Shown: in pieces, positions 15,573-23,872 of the stretch
How positions within the stretch are numbered: the first letter of the stretch is position 1
Layout: every line of letters begins with the position of its first letter
Source: Nostoc sp. FACHB-973
GTDB taxonomy: Bacteria; Cyanobacteriota; Cyanobacteriia; Cyanobacteriales; Nostocaceae
Assembly (NCBI RefSeq): GCF_014698115.1
Contig: NZ_JACJSJ010000010.1
Location: 62,001-126,000, forward strand
Direction of reading: 5' to 3'
DNA: 64,000 nt
The notes under the pieces: model-generated
The model's input: only the letters and a program-made list of their open reading frames with translations
What the model was told of the DNA's origin: nothing
Databases searched by the model: none
Position numbers and translations under genes: made by a program

Positions 15573-18562
15573 TGGATGAAGAACGCCAAAAAGCCTATTT
15601 AACTATAATTAACTCCTTGCTCAACTCCCCCAGTGGCGAAGCAAATTCGATTTTAAATGCTAACTCTGTGTTAATTGATGCTGGTTTAGTGCAAACAATG
15701 GAACAGGTAGCATCTGTAATGACAGAACAAGGCTACCAAAATGCTGCCGATTTTTTAATGAATGTTGCTTGTCAACTGTCTGAAATAATTAGTTCGTCAA
15801 GAAATGTTACCGATAGGACAGTGGATGAAGGCGAGTCGTTAGCAAAAACCAAACAGGAAGAATACCTGATTTTTCTAGACCAGGTATATGAGGCAACTGC
15901 ACAAAGCAATAGTAATCCGCAAGTGGTGTACCCGTTGCTTGCAGATAATCTGGAGAAGCTGAACGATGATTTTGCTGTGCTGTTGCGTCAAGTGATAATC
16001 GACACCCTAGCCCAAGTGGAACCAGAACAAGCCCAGAGCATTGCAGCAGTAATTGGAAATTTCAGCGACCTGATGCGTGAGTTTCCCCAAGGTGACAGAG
16101 CTAGCAATTTGGAGATTGCTATTGCTGGTGCTGAAGTTGCAGCCACAATTTTTACTCGTGATGCTTACCCAAACGATTGGGCAACGAACCGCAATAATCT
16201 GGCGGCCGCATATACTAAAAGGGTGCGGGGCGATCGCGAAGAAAATTTAGAACGGGCAATTGCAGCTCACGAAGAAGCTTTACAATTCTATACTCAAAGC
16301 CAGTTTCCTACTGAATGGGCTAGAACCCAAAGCAACTTGGGTAATGCTTACAGCGATCGCATACGCAGCGATCGCACTCAAAATTTAGAGCAAGCGATTC
16401 ACTGCTACCTAGCAGCCTTACAAGTCCGCACCCAGGAAGCATTTCCCGAAGAATGGGCTACCACCCAAAATAATTTAGGTGCTGCCTATTGGAATAGAAT
16501 TGAGGGCGAACGGGGACAAAATTTAGAGTTAGCGATTGCAGCTTTCCAAGCGGTGCTAGAGGTTTACACCCAACAAGCGTTTCCTGAAGACTGGGCTAGA
16601 ACCCAAAACAACCTGGGCGTAGCCTATCGGGATAGAATTCAGGGTGAGCAACGGGCAAATTTAGAAGCAGCGATCGCGCATTTTCAGGCAGCTTTACAAG
16701 TTTATACCCAAACAGCTTTTCCTCAATACTGGGCAACGATTCAAAATAATCTGGGCGCAGTTTACTTGGAACTAGAACAAATTTCGGCAGCAATTAGCTC
16801 TTTCCGATCAGCTCTAGAAATTTACACACCTAGTGCTTTTCCCTTAGAATGCTTTGGCACTGGACAAAACTTTGGTAATACTGCTAGAGCATCTCAGCAG
16901 TGGGCAGATGCTATTGAAGGCTATCACGTTGCTATTGAAGCTGTCGAACAAAGTCGCACTTGGGCGATCGCAGATACTAGACGGCAAGAGATTCTGTCAG
17001 GAGCAATTGATGTTTACGCCAACATAGTAGAAGCTTACATCAAAACCAACCACCCAGATCAAGCGATTGAATACGTCGAGCGTAGCAAAGCCCGAAATTT
17101 GGTTGATACTCTTTCTAACCGTGACATCTACCCCAAAGGTAACATTCCGGAGACTATTATCAATGAACTAAAGCGATCGCGGCAAGAAATTGTGGCAGAA
17201 CAGCGTCGCTTAGACATTATTGAGCAAAATCGCTCAAGCAGCATGGGTCAATTAATAGGAGACTCAGATAATTGGCTAAAAGATCGCACCCGCCTGAATC
17301 AATTACTTCAACAACTGGATCGTCTAATTAAAAACGAAATCGACCCCATAGACCCCAGCTTCAGGGCAACTCAGCAAGTTAAACCTATTTCCTCTAGCGA
17401 GATTAAAACTCTTCTAGATGACCGCACTGCTATAGTTGAGTGGTATATCTGCAATGATAACTTCCACACTTTCATTACTACCCACTCATCAGAACGTCCT
17501 CTAGTTTTGTCATCCTCTGCTGAAGAAATGCAAGCTTTGATGGACTGGCAAAATGAGTATTTGCAAGGCTACCAACAAAACCGCAAGCAGTGGATTGAAA
17601 AACTTCCAGAAAGCCTGCAAAGCCTCGCAATAATTCTGCATATTGATGAAATTATTAATTACTTGCCAAGCAACTGTGACCAACTAATTTTAATTCCCCA
17701 TCGTTTCTTACACTTAATTCCTCTTCATGCTTTACCTCTATCGCCAAATACTCATCTTCTAGACTACTTCAGCCGAGGTGTGCGTTATGCTCCTTCATGC
17801 CAGTTACTACAACTCACTGGAAAACAGCTATGTTCAGATTTTAATCGTCTCTTAGCAATTCAAAACCCTACAAAAGACTTGGGTCACTCTGCTGTTGAGG
17901 TAAAAAGCATTCAAAATTGCTTTGCACATGCTGACACTTTGATTGAAAACGCTGCCACAAAAGCAGCACTTATAGAAATCAAAAATCAAGATGATGGCAC
18001 GAGAGAAGTTATACAAAATTCGCAACTTAGCTTGGCAAACTGCGTTCACTTCTCTTGTCATGCAGAGTTTAATTTTGAATCTCCTTTAGAATCAGCATTA
18101 TTATTAGCAAATGAAGAGCATATCACCCTTGGCGAAATTTTTGATCTTGACCTCTCCCAATGTTGTCTTGTCACCCTTTCTGCTTGCGAAACAGGTCTAA
18201 CTAATTATAAAATCCTCAGCGATGAATACATAGGTATTCCGAGTAGCTTTCTTTATGCAGGTAGTCCTAGTGTTGTTAGCAGTTTATGGACAGTCCAAGA
18301 TGTATCAACAGCTTTCTTGATGATTAAGTTTTATCAAAACTTGCGTACTGTTTTATCAGCAGTAGTTGCCTTAAATCAAGCTCAAATCTGGCTGCGGAAT
18401 ATTAGCAAAAAAGAACTGCAAATATGGATAGCAGAAAACCAAATTCAACTGGATGCCACACTGAGTATGAGTTTACGTAGGAGATTACACAATTTATTAG
18501 ATGATGATAAACCTTTTCGATCACCTTTTCACTGGGCAGGTTTCTGTGCCGTAGGTCAGTAA
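15572..18562 (+). CDS. TPR-CHAT protein (caspase-like peptidase), array member 1
   Basis: 996 residues from ATG 15572; a TTG at 15554 only extends into the relic. Order: a helical N-terminal module (MDEERQKAYLTIINSLL..., about 75 residues), a second helical module, about six TPR-like repeats of 46-48 residues with the signature WA.TQNNLG.AY..R..G (roughly 190-420), a linker, and a C-terminal CHAT domain. The dyad is His830 (FSCHAEF) and Cys872 (SACETG), both present. CHAT peptidases with TPR sensors include Csx29 of the Craspase complex and gasdermin-activating proteases. Here no Cas or gasdermin partner lies next to it. The target is unknown. Confidence 0.85.
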   Translation: MDEERQKAYLTIINSLLNSPSGEANSILNANSVLIDAGLVQTMEQVASVMTEQGYQNAADFLMNVACQLSEIISSSRNVTDRTVDEGESLAKTKQEEYLIFLDQVYEATAQSNSNPQVVYPLLADNLEKLNDDFAVLLRQVIIDTLAQVEPEQAQSIAAVIGNFSDLMREFPQGDRASNLEIAIAGAEVAATIFTRDAYPNDWATNRNNLAAAYTKRVRGDREENLERAIAAHEEALQFYTQSQFPTEWARTQSNLGNAYSDRIRSDRTQNLEQAIHCYLAALQVRTQEAFPEEWATTQNNLGAAYWNRIEGERGQNLELAIAAFQAVLEVYTQQAFPEDWARTQNNLGVAYRDRIQGEQRANLEAAIAHFQAALQVYTQTAFPQYWATIQNNLGAVYLELEQISAAISSFRSALEIYTPSAFPLECFGTGQNFGNTARASQQWADAIEGYHVAIEAVEQSRTWAIADTRRQEILSGAIDVYANIVEAYIKTNHPDQAIEYVERSKARNLVDTLSNRDIYPKGNIPETIINELKRSRQEIVAEQRRLDIIEQNRSSSMGQLIGDSDNWLKDRTRLNQLLQQLDRLIKNEIDPIDPSFRATQQVKPISSSEIKTLLDDRTAIVEWYICNDNFHTFITTHSSERPLVLSSSAEEMQALMDWQNEYLQGYQQNRKQWIEKLPESLQSLAIILHIDEIINYLPSNCDQLILIPHRFLHLIPLHALPLSPNTHLLDYFSRGVRYAPSCQLLQLTGKQLCSDFNRLLAIQNPTKDLGHSAVEVKSIQNCFAHADTLIENAATKAALIEIKNQDDGTREVIQNSQLSLANCVHFSCHAEFNFESPLESALLLANEEHITLGEIFDLDLSQCCLVTLSACETGLTNYKILSDEYIGIPSSFLYAGSPSVVSSLWTVQDVSTAFLMIKFYQNLRTVLSAVVALNQAQIWLRNISKKELQIWIAENQIQLDATLSMSLRRRLHNLLDDDKPFRSPFHWAGFCAVGQ

Positions 18563-19215
18563 TGAACTTCCAACTCCCCTATAATTCCAAAGCTTACCTC
18601 GACTTACTCCATTTGATTCTTAAAACTGTTGCCCAGAGCAATGACAACCTCCAAATTGTCTACTCCGTTTTGCAGGCTAACCTGGATAAGTTGGATGAGT
18701 TTTTAGCCCACATTATGCAAGCTTGGGCACTGTCAACTTTGCCTCAAGCAGAACCAGAAGTTGCTTGGGGCATTGCTGAAGTAATCGTCAGCTTTTGTAT
18801 TTTGCTCAGGCAGTTTCCGCTAGGTGACAAAGCCAGCCACCTAGAGATTATCATTACTGGACACGAAATTGCGAGTAATGTCTTTACCCGCAGGGAATTT
18901 CCCTACGATTGGGGAATTGCTCAAAACAATCTTGGTAACGCCTACCTCTACCGTATCCACGGCGATCGCGCTGAGAACTTAGAGATGGCGATTGCTTACT
19001 TTCGCAGGGCACTGCAAGTCCGCACGCGAGAGGCGTTCCCCAAAGAGTGGGCAATCACTCAAAATAACTTGGGCGAAGCTTACCGCAATCGTATTCTAGA
19101 CGACCCCGCAGAAAACCTAGAAGTGGCGAGCGCGGCTTTCCAATTTGCCTTGCAAGTCTTTACTTTAGAGCAATTTCCCCTGGATTGGGCAGCATTTTGT
19201 GTGATCGGGCAGTGA
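18562..19215 (+). pseudogene. TPR-CHAT array member 2, internal-deletion derivative
   Basis: The 217 residues begin with the second helical module of the family (KAYLDLLHLILKTVAQSND) and two TPR-like repeats. The frame then jumps directly from a TPR start, FPLDWA, to the family's last residues, AAFCVIGQ. In full-length relatives these points are about 600 residues apart. TPR units contain DWA and the CHAT tail contains HWAAFC, so recombination between these short similarities explains the loss. The frame is open, so a short TPR-only protein may still be made. It begins in the TAATG overlap of member 1 and ends two bases before member 3. Confidence 0.75.
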
Positions 19216-19217
19216 TT

Positions 19218-19673
19218 ATGGATGAAAAGCGCCAAGAAGCTTATCTGAATCTAATTCAATCGCTACTAAGTTGTCCTAGTGGCGAGGAATCTAAGCTACT
19301 CGACTCCCAATACCACCTGGTTGATAACGGGTTGGTGCAGATCATGGAACAGGTTGCTACAATCCTCCAGCAGCAAGGCGATTCCAGTGCTGCTGACTTT
19401 CTCACCGATCTTGTCCAACAGTTAGACCAGCAATTATCTCAAGAAGTATATCTCAGCTTAATTAATCAACTACTTACTTGTCCCAGTGAGGAAGAAGCCA
19501 AAGTTTTGGCAGTCAATATAGATTTAGTTGATGAGAGATTAGCGCAATTAATACTAGAAAAGGCCGTGAAATTAACTGATGATGGTGATAAAGTTAATGC
19601 TGAGTTTTTAATTAATGTTTATCAACAAATTGCCGAACTATTAGGATTACCATCATTAAGAGGCTGTCTCTAA
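19218..19673 (+). pseudogene. TPR-CHAT array member 3, N-terminal part interrupted by an IS
   Basis: From ATG 19218 the frame encodes MDEKRQEAYLNLIQSLLSC and a second copy of the same helical module (EVYLSLINQLLTCPSEEE), 151 residues in all. The last codons (RGCL) come from the insertion sequence. Joining base 19659 to base 20574, with one TAA target copy removed, keeps the frame open from ...LLGLPSL straight into TMTAFSRSNYNQ of the C-terminal part. The original protein would have had about 1,250 residues. Confidence 0.85.
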
Positions 19674-20570
19674 AGAAATGTAAAGAGAGCAAAGTCAGGC
19701 GATCGCTACAAATGAAAATTGAGTTTGAAGCAATAGAGTAGTAGTCTCAAAAATGACACGCAAAGCGTATCCAAGTGATGTAAATGATGTAGAGTGGGAA
19801 ATTATCGAGCCTTTGCTACCCTCGGTACAACCTATAGGTCGCCCTCGTGAGGTAAATTTACGAGAAATCATCAATGGAATTTTTTACGTTCTGCATGAGG
19901 GATGTACGTGGCGTGCATTGCCACATGACTTACCACCCTGGCAAACCGTTTATAACTATTTTCGTCATTGGCAACGTTTAGGAATCTGGGAAAAAATTCA
20001 TCAACAATTGCGCCACCAAGTTCGTGAAAGTATGAATAAAAAAGAACAGCCAACTGCTGCCATCATTGATAGTCAATCAGTGAAAACGGCAGAAAAAAAA
20101 GGGAAGTATATGGTTATGATGGAGGCAAAAAAATTAAGGGGCGCAAACGCTTTATCCTTGTAGATACATTAGGATTATTGCTAGCAGTTATTGTAATGGA
20201 AGCCAACTGCCCAGAACGTTTAGGAGGTGCTGCTGTAGTCATGGAAGCCGCACAAGCAACTGAAAATTTAGTGGTCATTTGGGTAGATCAAGGTTTTAGT
20301 GGTGATAACTTTGCCAGAGTAATTCAACAGTTATGTCATACTAAAGTTGATGTTATTTGTCGTCAATCACCTGAAGTTAAAATATTACCAAAACGCTGGA
20401 TTGTTGAGCGTACATTTGGATGGTGGAATCAATATCGACGTTTAAGTAAAGATTATGAATTTTTACCAGAAATGAGCAAATCTATAATTTACGCAGTTAT
20501 GATTCGTTTGATGTTGAAACGTCTTGCAAAACCTCTTTTGACTACTTCATAATCGTTTACAAACAGCCTC
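19660..20570. mobile_element. IS5-family (IS427/IS1031-type) insertion sequence, about 911 bp
   Basis: The ends are inverted: GAGGCTGTCTCTAAA at 19660-19674 and the complement of GAGGCTGTTTGTAAA at 20556-20570. They are flanked by a TAA direct repeat (19657-19659 and 20571-20573), the target duplication. Inside is a two-frame IS5-type transposase. The element is inserted in the plus-strand CHAT gene with the transposase in the same direction. Confidence 0.9.
19753..20552 (+). CDS. IS5-family transposase, two frames joined by probable -1 frameshift
   Basis: The first frame (19753-20163) starts MTRKAYPSDVNDVEWEIIEP, typical of the DUF4096 N-terminus of IS427/IS1031-type transposases, and carries the first catalytic Asp in AAIIDSQSVKT. 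At eight A residues (20093-20100) followed by GGG, a -1 shift continues as KREVYGYDGGKKIKGRKRF into the second frame, which ends at 20552. That frame contains VIWVDQGFSG with the second Asp and RWIVERTFGWWNQYRRLSKD with the Glu. The A8 run is a classical slippery site, so the element may be active and not broken. Confidence 0.88.
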
Positions 20571-20575
20571 TAACT

Positions 20576-23500
20576 ATGACTGCTTTTTCACGCTCAAACT
20601 ACAACCAGTCAGTTCAATTTTTAGTGCAAACTTTACAAGAAGTTTATAAAAGCCAAGGCGATCCACAAGTTATATATCCTCTACTACGAGCAAATTTAGA
20701 AAAACTCAATGATAACTTTACTGGATTATTGCAGAAATGGGCAACTAAAATATTGACTGAGTTAGAAGTAGAACAAGGGGAGAAAATCGCACTTTCTATT
20801 GGAGGATTCAGCGATTTAATACAACTTTTTTCAGAAGGTGATCGGGAAGCTAATCAAGAAATTGCTATTACAGGTTACCAGTCTATTGCCATATTCTTTA
20901 CTCGAGAAGCTTACCCGGATAGGTGGGCACACATTCAAAACAGCTTGGGTGCTGCTTATGCCGATCGTATTTGGGGAGATAAAGCAGAGAACTTAGAGAT
21001 GTCAATCCACTTTTTTAGATTGGCTTTAGAGGTATACACCAGGCAAGTCTTTCCAAAAGAATGGGCAGATATCCAAAACAACTTAGGTGCTGCTTACCTA
21101 GGGCGCATTTGTGGAGATCGAGAAGAAAACATAGAAATGGCAATTTCCTATTTTGAGGCAGCTCTAGAAGTACGAACTTATCAAGATATGCCCATTCTAT
21201 GGGTAGAAACTCAACAAAACTTGGGTGAAGCATACTATCAAAAATTTAATGGAGGAAGCGCAAATAGCTTGGAAGCAGCAATTCGATGTTTTGAGAGAAC
21301 TTTGGCAATTTACACTCTCGAAGGATCGCCAGAAGATTGGGCAAATATCCAAAGTCGTTTGGGTGCTGCTTACTTTTATCGCATTAAAGGAGACAGAGCA
21401 GAAAATCCAGAAATTGCAATCCGCCATTTAAAAGCGGCTTTGAACGTCTATACCCAGCCAGCTTTCCCTAGAGAATGGGCAGATGTTCAAATTTCTTTAG
21501 GGATTGTCTATGCCGATCGCGTTCGAGGAGAAAGAGCAGAGAACCTGGAAAACGCAATCCAATTTTATTTAGCAGCTTTGAAAGTTTATGATCAACAGAT
21601 GTTTCCCCAAGATTGGGCAATGGTGCAGAACCATTTAGGTCTGAGTTATCTCAATCGCATCCAGGGTAAAAAGTTCCAGAATTTGGCAACGGCTATGGAC
21701 TATTTTAAGGAAGCTCTAGAGGTCTATACCCAACAGGCTTTTCCTACACAATGGGCAATGGTGCAGAACCATTTAGGTCTGAGTTATCTCAGCTTAGGTC
21801 TGGCTTATATCGACTACTACGTTATTGCGGGAACCGAAAGTTTTGAAAAGGCGATCAACTGTTTAAATAACGCTTTGGAAGTCTATACCTATCGAGACTA
21901 CCCCAAACAATGGGCAACAATTCAAAACAACCTAGGTGAAGTGTATCGTAATCGGCTCAAAGAAGACAAAGCCAAGAATTTGAAAAAAGCGATTGATTGT
22001 TATACAGCATCTCTTGATTTCTATACCCAACAAGGCTTTTCACGACAAAAAGCAGAAACCCAAAATAATCTAGGTCTGATCTACAGCGAACTAATCCACA
22101 TAATTGGAGCCGAGAATCTAAAACAAGCGGTTCACTTTTTCTTAGCAGCTTTGGAAGTACGTACCTGTCAGGCTTATCCTAGTGATTATGCGGCTACTCA
22201 ATTTAACATGGGCATAGCATACCAAAATGCCTTACAGTTTTCTCAAGCCTACACTGCTTTTGCTGCGGCTATAGATACTATAGAAATTCAGCAAGCTGAA
22301 ATTGCCTCTAGTTACAGCAAAGCAGACGACAAACAAAAACTAGCTGAAGAATGGCACGAACTCTATCGAAGAATGGTAGAAGTTTGCTTAGAACTCGATA
22401 ATCCTGCCGAGGCACTTGCTTACGTTGAGGGCAGTAAAACGCGGAGCTTAGTCGAACCTATTCTTACAAAAGAGCGCTATACTATCTTCCCAGTAGAAGT
22501 AGTTGCTCAACTAGATCGACTTCGAGACGAAATCGCCAGCGGTCAGTACGAACTTCAAAATGCCACCGCAGAAGATCCAACTGCTTTAGCCCAACATCTC
22601 CAACAGCTTCGACAGCAGCGTAAAGAATTACAAGATCGATACCTGCCTATCGGTTCTGGTTTTCAGTTTGAGCCATTCCGCTCAACTTTGAGCGATCGCA
22701 CTGCAATTGTTGAGTTTTATATCACAAGCGACAAACTACTCGTCTTCATTGTTACTAAGCAAGCCCAACAGCCTATCATCTTATCACCCGATTTGATAAA
22801 CCTGAAAAAGTTAGCTAACTGGGCAAATAGTTATCTGAAAGCCTATAGTTACAAAAAATCTCACTGGCAGCGTCGTTTAGCTACCCGCTTACATCTGTTG
22901 GCAAAAATTCTGCACATTGATGAAATTGTTCGACAAATTCCAACAAAGTATGAGCAATTAATTCTAATTCCCCATCGCTACTTGCATTTGCTACCACTTC
23001 ATGCATTGCCACTGGCGCAAGACTCCAGTCTTTTTGACAGATTTCCTGAAGGGGTCAGCTATGCCCCTAGCTGCCAACTGCTGCAACTCGCTCAAACTCG
23101 ACAACGCCCCGAATTTACTCACCTATTTGCTGTTCAAAACCCTACAGGCGACCTTTCTTATACTGATATTGAAGTCGAAACCATCCAAAGCTATTTCAAC
23201 AGCAGCAATCTTCTCAAACAGAAAATAGCAACTAAAGAAGCTATTGATAAGACTTCTCTTACTGCTGTTCACTGCGCTCACTTTAGCTGTCACGGCTACT
23301 TTAACGGAAGTGAACCTCGCAAATCTGCCCTGATTCTAGCCAATGCGGAGCTAAATTCTGTACCGACACAACCCGATACAGAAAACTACCTTAGTTTGGA
23401 AAATGGTGGCGTACTTGACCTCAACAAGTGTCTTACTTTAGATAGCGTTTTCACCCTGAATCTAGAACAATGTCGCCTCGTCACTCTATCTGCTTGTGAA

Positions 23501-23872
23501 AGCGGATTAATTGATTTTCGCAATACCAGCGATGAATATATTGGCTTGCCCAGTGGTTTCCTTTATGCAGGTGCTTCTAGCGTTGTTAGTTCCCTCTGGA
23601 CGGTGAATGATTTATCGACTGCTTTGTTGATGATTCGGTTTTATCAGAATCTCCAAAAGGGTTTGACTGTGGGTTTGGCACTCAATCAAGCTCAACTCTG
23701 GTTGCGGGACATTACGAAAGCGGAATTACAAGCCTGGATAACAGCTATTTCCCTTCCACTTGATCCTACAATGCGGCAGAATCTTAATAAAAGGCTACAC
23801 AAGTTGCAAGATGAGCAAAAACCCTTTCAATATCCGTTTCATTGGGCGGCATTTTGTACAATCGGACAATGA
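20576..23872 (+). CDS. TPR-CHAT array member 3, C-terminal part after the IS
   Basis: The 1,098-residue frame could start at ATG 20576, which was an internal Met before insertion; there is no clear ribosome binding site, so expression may depend on the IS. It contains the second helical module, about eleven TPR-like units of about 46 residues, and the CHAT domain with His906 (FSCHGYF) and Cys974 (SACESG). The catalytic pair is intact. Two neighbouring TPR units share a perfect 40-bp stretch (21614-21653 and 21752-21791), a sign of recent repeat duplication. The stop overlaps the next gene's start (ATGA). Confidence 0.8.
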   Translation: MTAFSRSNYNQSVQFLVQTLQEVYKSQGDPQVIYPLLRANLEKLNDNFTGLLQKWATKILTELEVEQGEKIALSIGGFSDLIQLFSEGDREANQEIAITGYQSIAIFFTREAYPDRWAHIQNSLGAAYADRIWGDKAENLEMSIHFFRLALEVYTRQVFPKEWADIQNNLGAAYLGRICGDREENIEMAISYFEAALEVRTYQDMPILWVETQQNLGEAYYQKFNGGSANSLEAAIRCFERTLAIYTLEGSPEDWANIQSRLGAAYFYRIKGDRAENPEIAIRHLKAALNVYTQPAFPREWADVQISLGIVYADRVRGERAENLENAIQFYLAALKVYDQQMFPQDWAMVQNHLGLSYLNRIQGKKFQNLATAMDYFKEALEVYTQQAFPTQWAMVQNHLGLSYLSLGLAYIDYYVIAGTESFEKAINCLNNALEVYTYRDYPKQWATIQNNLGEVYRNRLKEDKAKNLKKAIDCYTASLDFYTQQGFSRQKAETQNNLGLIYSELIHIIGAENLKQAVHFFLAALEVRTCQAYPSDYAATQFNMGIAYQNALQFSQAYTAFAAAIDTIEIQQAEIASSYSKADDKQKLAEEWHELYRRMVEVCLELDNPAEALAYVEGSKTRSLVEPILTKERYTIFPVEVVAQLDRLRDEIASGQYELQNATAEDPTALAQHLQQLRQQRKELQDRYLPIGSGFQFEPFRSTLSDRTAIVEFYITSDKLLVFIVTKQAQQPIILSPDLINLKKLANWANSYLKAYSYKKSHWQRRLATRLHLLAKILHIDEIVRQIPTKYEQLILIPHRYLHLLPLHALPLAQDSSLFDRFPEGVSYAPSCQLLQLAQTRQRPEFTHLFAVQNPTGDLSYTDIEVETIQSYFNSSNLLKQKIATKEAIDKTSLTAVHCAHFSCHGYFNGSEPRKSALILANAELNSVPTQPDTENYLSLENGGVLDLNKCLTLDSVFTLNLEQCRLVTLSACESGLIDFRNTSDEYIGLPSGFLYAGASSVVSSLWTVNDLSTALLMIRFYQNLQKGLTVGLALNQAQLWLRDITKAELQAWITAISLPLDPTMRQNLNKRLHKLQDEQKPFQYPFHWAAFCTIGQ

